Positions 54,394 to 64,000 of a stretch of DNA of 64,000 nucleotides are shown piece by piece. The DNA is from an uncultured Pelagibacteraceae bacterium (GTDB taxonomy: Bacteria; Pseudomonadota; Alphaproteobacteria; Pelagibacterales; Pelagibacteraceae). The stretch covers positions 40,001 to 104,000 of the forward strand of contig CACIHQ010000002.1 of the NCBI GenBank assembly GCA_902586495.1, written 5' to 3'. Within the stretch, counting starts at the first letter, position 1. Every line of letters starts with the position of its first letter. The notes below the pieces were generated by a model. The model saw nothing but the letters and a program-made list of their open reading frames with translations. It was not told the DNA's origin and did not search any database. Position numbers and translations under genes: made by a program.

Positions 54394-54629
54394 TGAAAAT
54401 TTTAACTAAAACGTTAATACAAGTTATCAAGGGATATAAATTTCTTATAAGCCCCTTGCTTGGTAATAATTGTAGATATTATCCAAGTTGCTCAGATTAC
54501 AGTATTGAAGCACTGAGAACTTTTGGTTTTTTCAAAGGTTTATACATGATTATTAAAAGAGTTTTATCATGCCATCCTTTTAAAGAAGGTGGAATTGATC
54601 CAGTAAAAAAAGAAATGGAAAAAAAATAA
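54393..54629 (+). CDS. yidD: membrane protein insertion efficiency factor YidD
   Basis: YidD is a small inner-membrane-associated protein helping YidC. The 78 residues include [19 protein letters not shown] and [13 protein letters not shown], both diagnostic. It overlaps rnpA and yidC by one base each. Confidence 0.95.
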   Translation: MKILTKTLIQVIKGYKFLISPLLGNNCRYYPSCSDYSIEALRTFGFFKGLYMIIKRVLSCHPFKEGGIDPVKKEMEKK

Positions 54630-56308
54630 TGGACTCCAAGAATGTAATTGCTGCTATTGCGCTATCTTCTGCGGTTATTGTTTTGTGGTCTTTATTTTTT
54701 ATACCAGAACAGCAGACTATAAATCAAGATCTTGTAGAAAAAAAAAAAATTGAAAAAAATACAGACACCCCATCATTAGATCAAAAAGAGAAGGTAATCG
54801 CATTATCAAGAGATGACGCATTAATTCAAAATAAGAGAATAAAATTTGAAAATGACAATATTATTGGATCGATATCGTTAAAGGGTGCAACAATAGATGA
54901 CTTAACCTTTAAAAACTACAAAGTAAATTTGAATGAGGAAAAAAAAGTAACCTTGTTAGGACCAAGAAACATTACGGAAGGATATCTTATTGAGAGTGGC
55001 TTTGTGACATCTGATAAAAATGTTGAAATTCCGAACTCAAATACAATTTGGTCATTTGATGGTAATGATAAATTGACTGTAAAATCTCCTATTAGACTTT
55101 ACTGGATGAGCGAACAAGGTTTAAGATTTGAAAAGGAAATTTCTATAGATGATAAATATCTTTTTACAATAAAACAAAAAATAATTAATCAAAGTGATAA
55201 AAAATATGACTTTTATTCTTATGGTCAGATAATAAGAAATGAAATTCCAGATATTATTGATTTTTTAATACTTCACGAAGGTTTAATCGCAACCTTAGAT
55301 GACGAATTATTTGAGGAAGATTATGATGATATTCAAGAAAAAAAGTTTTCTAAAATAGCCAAAAAAGGTTGGTTGGGTATAAGTGATAAATATTGGATCA
55401 CATCATTAATTCCCCCAAAAGATAAAGAATTTAAAACAACATTTGATTATAAAAATAAATTTAGAGCAAACTTTATAGCCACAGAACCATTAAATTTAAA
55501 TGAAAATAACTTTGTAGAGGAAGAATTAAAAGTGATTGTTGCAGCTAAAAGAGTAGACGTGATTGATGGTTATGCGGAGTCATTAAATATAGAAAAATTC
55601 GATCTTGTAATAGACTGGGGTTTTTTATACTTTATAACAAAACCTCTTTTTTATAGTATAGATTATTTTTTCAAACTACTTGGAAATTATGGTTTAGCAA
55701 TTATCGCAATAACTATTTGCATCAGACTTGCTTTTTTTCCACTAGCAAACTTCTCATTTAGAAGCATGGCTAAAATGAAAGCTCTACAGCCAGAAATGGT
55801 TCGACTAAAGGAACTTCATAAAGATGATAAAATGAAACTGCAACAATCAATGATGGCATTGTACAAGAAAGAAAAAGTTAATCCAATGTCTGGATGTTTG
55901 CCAATTCTTGTCCAAATTCCAGTTTTTTTTGCTTTATATAAAGTTCTGTTCGTAACAATTGAAATGAGACAAATGCCATTCTATGGGTGGATCCATGATT
56001 TAAGTGAGAGAGATCCTACAAGTATATTTAATATTTTTGGTTTATTACCTTATGATGTTCCAAGTTTCTTGGTTATTGGAGCCTGGCCAGTAGCAATGGG
56101 GGTTTCGATGTGGGTACAACAAAAATTAAATCCTGCACCTACTGATCCAATGCAGGCTAAAATTTTTGCTTTCTTCCCACTTTTCTTAACTGTAATACTA
56201 GCACCATTCCCAAGTGGGTTAGTTATTTACTGGACTGTTAATAATATTTTAACAATGGCTCAGCAAGTATTTATTATGAGAAGAACAACAGTCAAAACGA
56301 CAACCTAA
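54629..56308 (+). CDS. yidC: membrane protein insertase YidC
   Basis: YidC inserts and folds inner-membrane proteins, alone or with Sec. The 559-residue protein has an N-terminal membrane segment (about 6-23), a large periplasmic beta domain (about 60-325), and the five-helix C-terminal core (about 345-545). The latter has the LPILVQIPVFFALYKVL helix and the MNPMSGCLP-like segment. It is standard for Gram-negative bacteria. It is followed 22 nt later by argB. Confidence 0.96.
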   Translation: MDSKNVIAAIALSSAVIVLWSLFFIPEQQTINQDLVEKKKIEKNTDTPSLDQKEKVIALSRDDALIQNKRIKFENDNIIGSISLKGATIDDLTFKNYKVNLNEEKKVTLLGPRNITEGYLIESGFVTSDKNVEIPNSNTIWSFDGNDKLTVKSPIRLYWMSEQGLRFEKEISIDDKYLFTIKQKIINQSDKKYDFYSYGQIIRNEIPDIIDFLILHEGLIATLDDELFEEDYDDIQEKKFSKIAKKGWLGISDKYWITSLIPPKDKEFKTTFDYKNKFRANFIATEPLNLNENNFVEEELKVIVAAKRVDVIDGYAESLNIEKFDLVIDWGFLYFITKPLFYSIDYFFKLLGNYGLAIIAITICIRLAFFPLANFSFRSMAKMKALQPEMVRLKELHKDDKMKLQQSMMALYKKEKVNPMSGCLPILVQIPVFFALYKVLFVTIEMRQMPFYGWIHDLSERDPTSIFNIFGLLPYDVPSFLVIGAWPVAMGVSMWVQQKLNPAPTDPMQAKIFAFFPLFLTVILAPFPSGLVIYWTVNNILTMAQQVFIMRRTTVKTTT

Positions 56309-56330
56309 ATTTTTAATTAAAAATAAGTCA

Positions 56331-57179
56331 ATGAACTTAAAAGAAATACTTCCTGAAAATGGACCCCCAATAAACGAGGTTAATAAATATATAGAAAAAT
56401 ATAAAAATGACTTGATAGTCATTAAATATGGAGGAAATGTTTTAATTGATAGAAATATTTTTGATAATTTTATTACTGATTTAAGTATTTTAAATAAATT
56501 AGGTCTTTCAGTGATTGTTGTTCATGGTGGAGGTCCACGAATTAAGAGAGAATTAGATAAATCTAATATACAATCAAAATTTATAAGAGGGCTAAGAGTT
56601 ACTAATGAAAAAATTATAAAAATTGTTGAGTCGGTCTTAATAGATTTTAACAATGATATTGTAAGCTCTTTGGACAAAAAAAATACAGAAGCAGTTTCAA
56701 TCCATACTAAAAAAGATAATATTATTGAGGTCGTACCAGAGGCAAAAGAACTGGGGTTTGTTGGTCTACCAAATAGGATTAATAATGATATTTTATTAGA
56801 TATAATTCAACAAAATAAAATACCGATTATTTCACCATTAGGCTTAGATAAAAAGAATCAAACACATAATATTAATGGTGATACTGCAGCAATGGCTATA
56901 GCCAAATCTGTTAAATCAAGAAGATTACTATTGATGACAAATGTTGATGGTGTTTTGAATAAAGAAAAAAAACTTATAGATGAGATATCTTCATCTGAGA
57001 TTATAGAAATGATAAAAAATGAGACAATTACAGAAGGAATGATACCTAAAATAAATGCTTGTCTAGATGCTGTTAATAATGGAGTTACAGCAGCTGGTAT
57101 AATTAATGGTACGAAACAACACTCTTGTTTGTGGGAAATTTTCTCAGACAAGGGATCGGGTACATTAATCAGAAAATGA
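56331..57179 (+). CDS. argB: acetylglutamate kinase
   Basis: ArgB phosphorylates N-acetylglutamate. The 282-residue protein starts its kinase domain with IKYGGNVL, has VVHGGGPRI, and the substrate segment NGDTAAMAIA. The C-terminus contains the GMIPKINACLDAV region linked to arginine feedback in hexameric enzymes. It overlaps the HAD gene by 4 bp (ATGA). Confidence 0.96.
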   Translation: MNLKEILPENGPPINEVNKYIEKYKNDLIVIKYGGNVLIDRNIFDNFITDLSILNKLGLSVIVVHGGGPRIKRELDKSNIQSKFIRGLRVTNEKIIKIVESVLIDFNNDIVSSLDKKNTEAVSIHTKKDNIIEVVPEAKELGFVGLPNRINNDILLDIIQQNKIPIISPLGLDKKNQTHNINGDTAAMAIAKSVKSRRLLLMTNVDGVLNKEKKLIDEISSSEIIEMIKNETITEGMIPKINACLDAVNNGVTAAGIINGTKQHSCLWEIFSDKGSGTLIRK

Positions 57180-57865
57180 ATTTAAAAGAAAAAAAATATC
57201 TGCTACTTGATCTTGATGGTGTTTGTTATGGTAAGCATAACAACTATTCGTTAGAGCGTGTATTTGGTCAGGTTTCAAAGAGAATGACTCAATTTATATC
57301 TGAAAAACTTAATATTGATAAAGATAAAGCTAAAGAACTACAAACTAATTACTTCTATAAATATAATACATCATTAAGGGGATTAATGGTTCATGATGGA
57401 ATATCGCCAGATGAATTTTTGTCTTATGTTCATGAAATTGATTTATCATTTATGAAAGAAGATAAAATTATGAGAAACGAACTTCAACAATTAGATATGG
57501 AAAAATTCATCTTTACTAATGGAAGTGCTGATCATGCTGCTAATATCTTAACTCACCTAGGTGTGTATGATTTATTTGGAAGAGAGAAGGTTTTTGACAT
57601 TAAAGATGCTGGTTATGTGCCTAAACCAGAGGCAGAAACTTTCGACTTAATGATCAAAAAATTTGGTATAAATCCAAAAGAGACTATTTACATTGAGGAT
57701 ATAGCTAAAAATTTAAGTATAGGTCATGAACGAGGATGTACAACTGTTTGGTTAATTAATGATGAGCATTTTGGAAAAATGGATGCAGATAAAGATTTTA
57801 TTTCACACAAAATTGAAAATCTGTCTTTATTTCTAAAAGAAATAAGGTTATTAAAAAGTAATTAA
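57176..57865 (+). CDS. HAD-family phosphatase (pyrimidine 5'-nucleotidase type)
   Basis: I start this at 57176, overlapping argB by ATGA, giving 229 residues. A longer frame to 57125 lies inside argB. HAD motifs are D12-x-D14 ([11 protein letters not shown]), FTNGS, a lysine in PKPEA and the acidic IEDIA. The pattern resembles SDT1/PhnX-like pyrimidine 5'-nucleotidases that lie beside argB or engB in alphaproteobacteria. Substrate is not certain. Confidence 0.85.
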   Translation: MNLKEKKYLLLDLDGVCYGKHNNYSLERVFGQVSKRMTQFISEKLNIDKDKAKELQTNYFYKYNTSLRGLMVHDGISPDEFLSYVHEIDLSFMKEDKIMRNELQQLDMEKFIFTNGSADHAANILTHLGVYDLFGREKVFDIKDAGYVPKPEAETFDLMIKKFGINPKETIYIEDIAKNLSIGHERGCTTVWLINDEHFGKMDADKDFISHKIENLSLFLKEIRLLKSN

Positions 57866-57867
57866 TC

Positions 57868-58695
57868 ATGTCTTTAGAAAAAATTATCAATGACGCTTGG
57901 GAAAATAAGGATCAGGTGAATCCTAATTCGGACCAGTCTTTAAAGGATGCTATAAATCAAGTAATTGCAAATTTGGATAGTGGTAAATCGAGAGTTGCTG
58001 AGAAAATAAATGGAGAATGGGTAACTCATCAGCACCTTAAGAAAGCTATAATGTTAAGTTTTAGGATATACCCAATGGAAAATTTAAATGGCCCATATAG
58101 TAGTTGGTATGATAAATCACATTTATTAAAAGGTAAAACTGCAGGATGGACCAAAGCTGATCATGAAAAAGCAGGTTTTAGAATGGTTCCGAACTCACCA
58201 GTAAGAAAAGGTTCATTTGTAGGAAAAAACGCTGTTCTTATGCCATGCTATGTAAACATTGGAGCATATATTGACGAAGGAACGATGATAGATACTTTTG
58301 CAAGAGCTGGTAGTTGTTGTCAGATTGGTAAGAATTGCCATATTTCTGCAGGTTCGGGTGTTGGTGGAGTTCTAGAGCCCGCGCAAGCTTTACCAACAAT
58401 CATAGAAGATAATGTATTTCTTGGAGCGATGTCAGAGGTAGTTGAAGGCGTAATTGTTGGAGAAGGTTCAGTTTTAAGTATGGGTATGTATATTGGTCAA
58501 TCAACTAAAATAGTTGAAAGGAAAACTGGGAAAATTACTTATGGTAAAATACCACCTTATTCAGTTGTAGTTCCAGGCTCGTTGCCTGATAAAAATAATT
58601 CTTCTGCACCCTCCTTGTATTGTGCAGTAATAATTAAACAAGTCGATGAAAAAACAAGATCTAAAACTTCTATTAACGACCTCTTAAGAGACTAA
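57868..58695 (+). CDS. dapD: tetrahydrodipicolinate N-succinyltransferase
   Basis: DapD starts the succinylase branch of lysine and diaminopimelate synthesis. The 275-residue trimeric acyltransferase has left-handed beta-helix hexapeptide repeats (about 105-215). [13 protein letters not shown] and [15 protein letters not shown] are family segments. It is 2 nt before dapE in a dapD-dapE pair. Confidence 0.96.
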   Translation: MSLEKIINDAWENKDQVNPNSDQSLKDAINQVIANLDSGKSRVAEKINGEWVTHQHLKKAIMLSFRIYPMENLNGPYSSWYDKSHLLKGKTAGWTKADHEKAGFRMVPNSPVRKGSFVGKNAVLMPCYVNIGAYIDEGTMIDTFARAGSCCQIGKNCHISAGSGVGGVLEPAQALPTIIEDNVFLGAMSEVVEGVIVGEGSVLSMGMYIGQSTKIVERKTGKITYGKIPPYSVVVPGSLPDKNNSSAPSLYCAVIIKQVDEKTRSKTSINDLLRD

Positions 58696-58697
58696 AA

Positions 58698-59855
58698 ATG
58701 AAAACTTTAAATGAGTTAAAATTAGCTAAAGAGCTAATCAGATTTCCTTCTATCACCCCAGTTGATGCTGGGGTAATGAAATTTTTAGAAAAAAAATTAA
58801 AAAAATTAGGTTTCAAAACAAAAATATTAGAATTTAAAGAAAGAGGATTTCATCCTGTGAAAAACTTGTATGCAAGATTGGGATCTAAGAAACCGAATTT
58901 TATGTTTGCAGGACATGTTGATATTGTCCCTCCAGGAAACATTAAGGATTGGACAGTAAATCCATTTAAACCATCTATCAAAAAAGGCCATTTAATTGGG
59001 AGAGGTGCAAATGATATGAAAAGCTCTGTTGCAGCTTTTGTATCTGCTGTAAGCACTTTTTTATCAAAAAATAGAAAATTCAACGGATCAATAAGTTTAC
59101 TTATTACAGGAGATGAAGAAGGTGATGCAGTAAATGGCACCAAAAAAGTTGTAGATTATTTAAAAAAAAGGAAAGAGAAAATTAACTTTTGTCTTGTTGG
59201 TGAACCAACAAATCCAAATAAATTAGGTGAAATGATAAAGATTGGACGTAGGGGTAGTTTAACTGGTAAATTAAATATTTTTGGTCAGCAAGGCCATGTT
59301 GCATATCCTCATAGAGCTAATAATCCCTCAACTATAATTGTAAAAATTTTAAAAGAATTAAAAGATATTAAATTTGATAGAGGATCAAAAAACTTCCAAC
59401 CTACAAACTTAGAGGTTACAAAAATAAATATAAATAATAACGCTGATAATGTTATCCCGGCTATGGCTGAGGCAACATTTAATATAAGGTTTAATAATAA
59501 ACATTCGTCAAATTCTATTAAAAATAGACTTAATAAAATTTTTAAAAAAATAACCAAGAAAAATAAATCAAAATTTAAAATTGATTATAGAGTTTCAGGT
59601 GAGGCATTTCTAACAAAGCCAAATGAAACAACGCGCATGATACAAAATATCATAAAAAAAGTGACCAAAATTAAACCAAAGCTATCTACTACAGGTGGAA
59701 CCTCAGATTTAAGATTCATAAGAAAAATATCACCTGGATTAGAATTTGGGCTTGTTGGAAAAACAATGCATAAAGTTGATGAAGCCGTATCTTTAAAAGA
59801 TTTGAAAAATCTTAAGAAAATTTATGAAAACATTTTAATAAATTATTTTAAATGA
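58698..59855 (+). CDS. dapE: succinyl-diaminopimelate desuccinylase
   Basis: DapE removes succinate to give L,L-diaminopimelate. The 385-residue M20 enzyme shows the metal-binding FAGHVDIVPPG, GRGANDMKS and the catalytic-Glu GDEEGDAVNGT. The GGTSDLRF segment near the end is typical. It overlaps the next gene by 4 bp. Together with dapD it shows that the succinylase variant is used. Confidence 0.95.
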   Translation: MKTLNELKLAKELIRFPSITPVDAGVMKFLEKKLKKLGFKTKILEFKERGFHPVKNLYARLGSKKPNFMFAGHVDIVPPGNIKDWTVNPFKPSIKKGHLIGRGANDMKSSVAAFVSAVSTFLSKNRKFNGSISLLITGDEEGDAVNGTKKVVDYLKKRKEKINFCLVGEPTNPNKLGEMIKIGRRGSLTGKLNIFGQQGHVAYPHRANNPSTIIVKILKELKDIKFDRGSKNFQPTNLEVTKININNNADNVIPAMAEATFNIRFNNKHSSNSIKNRLNKIFKKITKKNKSKFKIDYRVSGEAFLTKPNETTRMIQNIIKKVTKIKPKLSTTGGTSDLRFIRKISPGLEFGLVGKTMHKVDEAVSLKDLKNLKKIYENILINYFK

Positions 59856-60775
59856 AAACAGCAATCATAAATTCTGACTCCTATGAGAAACATAACACTG
59901 GCGATGGTCATCCTGAACAGCCTAAAAGAGTAGTTGCTATAAAAGAAGAGTTAAAAAAAAGAAAAGACCTAATCTGGGATAAGCCAGATAATGTTCCTGA
60001 TGATATATTGTCTATGACACATTCAAAAGACTATATAAATAATTTAAAAGATTCTTTTCCTCAAAAAGGCCTTAAGTTTCTAGATGGCGATACTGTTGTA
60101 TCACCCGAAAGTAAAAAAGCAGTTTTTGATGCTGCTGGTTCAACAATAAGAGCAATTGATGGAATAGAGAGTAGTCAATTTAAAAATGCATTCTGTTTGG
60201 CTAGACCACCTGGGCACCATGCTGAAAAAAATAAAGCTATGGGATTTTGTTGTATATCAAACGCGGGAATAGCAACAAACTATTTAGTGTCAAAATATAA
60301 ATACAAAAAAATTGCCTGTGTAGATTTTGACGTGCACTGGGGTAATGGAAATTATGATGTCATGCGTAATAATAAAAATTCATTATATATTTCTACGCAC
60401 CAACATCCTTTTTATCCTGGGGGTGGAACAGATAAAGATAAAGGAGACTTTAATAATTCATTGAATATCCCTTTGCCCGCTGGGACTAACTCCGAAGAAT
60501 ACTTTAATGCATTTGATAGGGTGTTAGAAAGATTAGTTCAATATAAACCAGATTTTCTCATATTTTCAGCAGGCTTTGATGCACATAAAGATGATCCATT
60601 AGCTCAATTTCAACTTAGTTCAAAAGATTTTTATGAAATTACTAGAAGAACATTAGCGGCTACTAACAGGTTTACCGCAGGTAAAGTTGTTTCTATACTT
60701 GAAGGTGGATATGATTTAAATGCTTTAGCAGAAAGCGCCAACGAACATGTTAATGCATTGGTAGAATTCAATTGA
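59852..60775 (+). CDS. histone-deacetylase-family deacetylase
   Basis: This is a 307-residue class II HDAC-like zinc amidohydrolase. The catalytic residues are visible: H122-H123 (RPPGHHAE), D158-x-D160-x-H162 (VDFDVHWGNG), and the later aspartate in SAGFDAHKDDP. LEGGYDL closes the site. Bacterial members act on acetylated proteins, polyamines or small molecules. It overlaps dapE by 4 bp and lies 30 nt before a SET-domain gene. Confidence 0.9.
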   Translation: MKTAIINSDSYEKHNTGDGHPEQPKRVVAIKEELKKRKDLIWDKPDNVPDDILSMTHSKDYINNLKDSFPQKGLKFLDGDTVVSPESKKAVFDAAGSTIRAIDGIESSQFKNAFCLARPPGHHAEKNKAMGFCCISNAGIATNYLVSKYKYKKIACVDFDVHWGNGNYDVMRNNKNSLYISTHQHPFYPGGGTDKDKGDFNNSLNIPLPAGTNSEEYFNAFDRVLERLVQYKPDFLIFSAGFDAHKDDPLAQFQLSSKDFYEITRRTLAATNRFTAGKVVSILEGGYDLNALAESANEHVNALVEFN

Positions 60776-60805
60776 TAAATATCTAGCCCATCATAAATCA
60801 ACTTC

Positions 60806-61291
60806 ATGAAATTATACAAAATAAGAAAATCAAAAATTGATAATAAAGGTCGTGGACTTTATGCTACCAAAAATATTAAAGAAGGTACAAAAATTATTAA
60901 TTACTTAGGAAAAATAATTACAAATAAAGAAGTTGAAGAGTCAGATAAATATGACAATAAAAAACCTATTTATCTATTTACTATAAATAAAAAATATACC
61001 TTAGATGGTGATTTCTCATTTAATGTTGCTGGATTGGTAAATCATAGTTGTGATGCGAATGCACGTTATGATGGTAAAGGTTTAAAAATTTGGATAACAG
61101 CTGATAGAGATATTAAAAAGGGCGAAGAGATAACTTGTGATTATGGTTTTAGTTTTGATAAAGAAGATTACAAGCAATTTCCTTGTAAATGTAAATCAAA
61201 AAATTGTTGTGGTTTTATAATTCGTGAGGAAAGTAGATGGCGAATACACCGTAAATTTGCAATGAGTAATAAAAAAAAAATTAATAAATAA
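60806..61291 (+). CDS. SET-domain protein lysine methyltransferase
   Basis: This is a 161-residue minimal SET domain. SAM- and lysine-binding motifs are GRGLYATKNI, NHSCDANA (79-86), EEITCDYGF (107-115), and a cysteine-rich post-SET segment (C127, C129, C134, C135). A ribosomal or other protein substrate is likely because there are no histones. It is next to the HDAC-like gene, pairing lysine deacetylation with methylation. Its 3' end overlaps truA by 11 bp. Confidence 0.88.
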   Translation: MKLYKIRKSKIDNKGRGLYATKNIKEGTKIINYLGKIITNKEVEESDKYDNKKPIYLFTINKKYTLDGDFSFNVAGLVNHSCDANARYDGKGLKIWITADRDIKKGEEITCDYGFSFDKEDYKQFPCKCKSKNCCGFIIREESRWRIHRKFAMSNKKKINK

Positions 61292-62021
61292 CTCTCGTTA
61301 AATAAAGACCTTGAGGTGGTGCAGGTGGAGCACATAATTCTCTTTTTTTAGACTGCATTACACTTACAAATCTTTTTAATGTCCATTTTTCTTCCCCAAC
61401 ATATTTTAAACAACCAACCATAGACCGAACTTGTTGTTGTAAGAAAGATTGAGATCTGAATTCTATTTCAATCTTATTTTTTGTAGATCTAATTTTTACA
61501 GATTTCATAGTCTTTATTGGACTTTTAGCCCTACAACTCGATTTTCTAAAAGTACTGAAATCTTTAGTACCAATCAATTTTCTTGCAGCACCTTTCATCA
61601 ATTTTAAATCAAGATCTTTTATAATATGCCAGCCTCTATTTTTATCTAAAACTGGTCCACTAATCCGATTAATAATCACATAATTATAAACTCTCATTTT
61701 AGCTGAAAATCTAGCATGAAAATTATTACCTCTTTTTGTAATTTTAAGTATTGCTATTCCATCTTTATTTAAAAAATGATTGATTGATTTTAAAAACCTA
61801 TCAATTTTGATAATCTTATTTTTACAATCAAAATGTGCTGACTGTTCTTTAGCATGTACACCAACATCTAATCTTCCAGCCCCATATATTATGATTTTTT
61901 CTTTTAAAAGTTTTGAAATTTTCTCTTGTAATAACCCCTGGACAGTTTTTCCTTTTTTTTGAATTTGCCACCCCCTAAAATTAGTGCCCTCATATTCAAT
62001 TAATATTTGATACCTAAACAT
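61281..62021 (-). CDS. truA: tRNA pseudouridine synthase A
   Basis: TruA makes pseudouridine at positions 38-40 of tRNA anticodon arms. The 246-residue protein begins YEGTNFRGWQIQKKGKTVQG and has the catalytic aspartate in GAGRLDVGVHA (usually GAGRTDAGVHA). It overlaps fmt by 8 bp. The def-fmt-truA order is conserved in alphaproteobacteria. Confidence 0.95.
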   Translation of the reverse strand: MFRYQILIEYEGTNFRGWQIQKKGKTVQGLLQEKISKLLKEKIIIYGAGRLDVGVHAKEQSAHFDCKNKIIKIDRFLKSINHFLNKDGIAILKITKRGNNFHARFSAKMRVYNYVIINRISGPVLDKNRGWHIIKDLDLKLMKGAARKLIGTKDFSTFRKSSCRAKSPIKTMKSVKIRSTKNKIEIEFRSQSFLQQQVRSMVGCLKYVGEEKWTLKRFVSVMQSKKRELCAPPAPPQGLYLTRVIY

Positions 62022-62946
62022 TTGATAACTTTGAGCCCTTTTTGATTTGAGAGCCCAACATGAATTCGCTAATTTTTTGTGGTCTTTTTCCTTGTCTTTG
62101 AATTTCGAGAATCTTAATAGATTGGTTTTTTTTACATGCTACTTCAAGCTGATTTGAAATTATTTCTCCAACTTGTCCTATGCCATTACCAATTTTGGCT
62201 TTCAAAATTTTATATCTCTCACCATTAAAACTAAAAGAAGCACCTGGGGAGGGAAATAATCCATTTATTTTTCCAATTATTTTAGAAGCATCCTCGTCCC
62301 AATCGATCCGTGACTCCTCCTTATCAATTTTTTTTGCATAAGTAGCTTTTGAATGATCCTGATCAATAAACTTCGCCTTATCTTTCAGTATATCATCCAC
62401 ATTATCTAAAATTTTTTCAGCGGCTAAAGCGGATAGTTTTTCTGAAATTTCTTGAGCATTTTGGTTTTGATCTATTTTGATTTTATAAATATTACTAACT
62501 GGTCCACTATCCAATTCTTTTTTGATCTTCATAATACTTATGCCCGTTTCAGGATCTAAATTCATAATTGATCTCTGGATTGGCGCTGCGCCTCGCCAAC
62601 TAGGAAGAATTGAAGCGTGAATATTTACAAAACCTTTTTTAGTTAAGTTTAAAAAATTTTCGGGAATTATTTGTCCATATGCACACACTATTGCAAGATC
62701 GGCATTTAATTCTTTTAAAAATTCATACTCCTCATGGTTATCTTTAAGTGTCTTGGGTGTTCTATAATTTATATTTAAAGTTTCAGAGATGCCCTGAATT
62801 GGACTTTTGTTAATTTTTTGCCCTCTATGAGATTTTTGCGGTGGTTGAGTAAAAACAACAGAAATACTATAACCATTTTGATATAGAGATTTTAAGATAG
62901 GAACACAAAATATTGGTGTACCCATAAAGATAATCTTATTTGCCAT
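62014..62946 (-). CDS. fmt: methionyl-tRNA formyltransferase
   Basis: Fmt formylates initiator Met-tRNA. The 310-residue protein has the N-terminal FMGTPIFCVPIL, the formyl-donor pocket HASILPSWRGAAPIQR, and ETGISIMKI-KELDSGP. It lies 2 nt after def, whose product removes the formyl group. The two halves of the formylation cycle are thus co-transcribed. Confidence 0.96.
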   Translation of the reverse strand: MANKIIFMGTPIFCVPILKSLYQNGYSISVVFTQPPQKSHRGQKINKSPIQGISETLNINYRTPKTLKDNHEEYEFLKELNADLAIVCAYGQIIPENFLNLTKKGFVNIHASILPSWRGAAPIQRSIMNLDPETGISIMKIKKELDSGPVSNIYKIKIDQNQNAQEISEKLSALAAEKILDNVDDILKDKAKFIDQDHSKATYAKKIDKEESRIDWDEDASKIIGKINGLFPSPGASFSFNGERYKILKAKIGNGIGQVGEIISNQLEVACKKNQSIKILEIQRQGKRPQKISEFMLGSQIKKGSKLSNV

Positions 62947-62948
62947 CT

Positions 62949-63473
62949 TTAAACTACTACTCTGTCTGGATTTTTTTTATTTTTTGAAATTTTTTTTATA
63001 ATAAAGTCTTTTTTTAATTTAGATAAATGATCAATGATCAATTTCCCATCTAAATGATTAATTTCATGTTGGACACAAGTTGATAAAAGTCCATCACATT
63101 TAAGATTTTTTTTTGAGCCTTTTTCATCAACGTACTCAACTTCACATATTTTTGGTCTTTCAATTTCAATAAATGTTTCTGGTATGGAGAGACATCCCTC
63201 CTCATAAACTGACAATTCATTACTAAAGTTTCTGATTACTGGATTAATTAATGCAATTGGACTCTTTTCTTCATCTTTATTTGAGACGTCAATGACTAAA
63301 ACTCTCTTAAGTATTCCAACTTGAACCGCTGCAAGACCAATCCCATTAGAATCGTACATTGTCTCAAATAAATCTATTATTAATTTTTTTTCATTAATTC
63401 CAACTTTTTCTATTGGTTCAGAAACTTTTTTTAATATTTCATCTGGTACAGTAATAATTTCTTTAATACTCAT
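62949..63473 (-). CDS. def: peptide deformylase
   Basis: Def removes the N-formyl group from new proteins. The 174-residue metalloenzyme has all three motifs: GIGLAA (44-49), EEGCLSIPE with metal ligand Cys94, and QHEINH with H136, E137 and H140. It is the first clear gene of def-fmt-truA, 23 nt after the partial gene at the right edge. Confidence 0.96.
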   Translation of the reverse strand: MSIKEIITVPDEILKKVSEPIEKVGINEKKLIIDLFETMYDSNGIGLAAVQVGILKRVLVIDVSNKDEEKSPIALINPVIRNFSNELSVYEEGCLSIPETFIEIERPKICEVEYVDEKGSKKNLKCDGLLSTCVQHEINHLDGKLIIDHLSKLKKDFIIKKISKNKKNPDRVVV

Positions 63474-63496
63474 CAGTTAAATAATTAAACTAATTT

Positions 63497-64000
63497 TTAT
63501 ACTTTTAAAGGAAGAACTTTGAATAAAATTTTATTTCTTATAGAATCTATGTTTAACTGGTTTAAAGCGCTAATAATAAAATAAATTGTATCTTCATCCA
63601 TTCTATCAAGTCTATCCTGTCCGATAACTTCAACTATTCTTAATAAAGCAGCGCCAGATTCATTATTGTTAATCATTACTTGTATATCTGTTGGAATTTC
63701 GTTTTCGTTTATGACGTACAAATCATCAAATTTATCAGAAATTTTAATACCATCTGCTTTGAGAGATTCTAAAAATATAATATCCTTTTTGGAAAAAGAA
63801 TATTTTTTATTTTTTTTAATTTTTTTGAGAAAATTATTAACATCTTTCTCTATTTTTGATTTTGCATAATCCCCATTAAAATAATTGATTAGTTTTGATT
63901 GGTGCATAATTTCATTGTTGTATTTTATTTCATCTGGAGAATTGTTATCTAAATCAATATTTGTGTAATAAAAACTTGTTAAATGGCCTGGAATTTCCTG
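63497..64000 (-). CDS. hypothetical protein, C-terminal part (runs off window)
   Basis: The reading frame is open from the stop at 63497 to the right edge, so this is a gene fragment of at least 167 residues; the Met at 63907 is internal. The visible part is helical and ends with IVEVIGQDRLDRMDEDTIYF and IISALNQLNIDSIRNKIL. Similar C-terminal helices occur in alphaproteobacterial proteins encoded near def, but I cannot name a family. Confidence 0.7.
   Translation of the reverse strand, partial: QEIPGHLTSFYYTNIDLDNNSPDEIKYNNEIMHQSKLINYFNGDYAKSKIEKDVNNFLKKIKKNKKYSFSKKDIIFLESLKADGIKISDKFDDLYVINENEIPTDIQVMINNNESGAALLRIVEVIGQDRLDRMDEDTIYFIISALNQLNIDSIRNKILFKVLPLKV

Overview
The window looks like a chromosome segment of a SAR11-clade alphaproteobacterium (Pelagibacterales). 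This is inferred from very AT-rich DNA, densely packed genes with tiny or negative spacers, the alphaproteobacterial gene orders trpF-trpB-trpA-accD-folC-trxA and murA-DUF2948-hisD, DUF4167 and GcrA genes, and a tandem glycine riboswitch in front of malate synthase, an arrangement described for SAR11. I could not run a 16S search, so the clade name is an inference.

Layout. 1-2.1 kb: the 16S end of an rRNA operon on the minus strand (16S, tRNA-Ile, tRNA-Ala; 23S lies outside), with a clear pre-16S processing stem. 2.1-38.2 kb: core housekeeping genes. These cover a murein hydrolase, prmC-prfA-ispG-lysC, ubiG, argJ, secA, accA, riboswitch-glcB, the SRP RNA-dnaX-ebfC-recR cluster, pheA-kdsB, a membrane-anchored cytochrome c, argD-argF, gcrA, and an envelope/LPS run (kdsD-lptC-lptB). 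They continue with aroA-cmk-rpsA-ihfB-pyrF-trpF-trpB-trpA-accD-folC and a convergent trxA.

38.2-45.0 kb is the one accessory-looking block. It holds an exonuclease I homologue and a RecB-motif nuclease on the minus strand, an unknown 192-residue protein, a palindromic repeat cluster, two tandem paralogous small genes, RmuC, a Bsp6I-like restriction enzyme convergent with a C5-cytosine methyltransferase, an EVE-domain protein, and a possible 45-residue membrane peptide. It sits between trxA and hisG, where many alphaproteobacteria carry addAB.

45.0-64.0 kb is core again: tRNA-His-hisS-hisZ-hisG; murA-DUF2948-hisD-infA-tRNA-Phe-cspA with a strong terminator; dcd with two small upstream genes; tRNA-Thr; rpmH-rnpA-yidD-yidC; argB; a HAD phosphatase; dapD-dapE; an HDAC-like deacetylase next to a SET-domain methyltransferase; and def-fmt-truA, with a gene running off the right edge.

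Themes. Structured RNAs abut protein genes (SRP RNA 11 nt before dnaX, tRNA-His 4 nt before hisS, tRNA-Phe 6 nt after infA). Genes overlap at both ends. Several textbook enzymes carry unusual active-site sequence (Cmk P-loop, TrpB). dnaX has an A9 run at the position where programmed slippage makes the gamma subunit in other bacteria. Three protein genes shorter than 50 codons (33, 35 and 45 residues) were found by hand. No CRISPR array, transposase, insertion sequence or prophage structural gene was seen.
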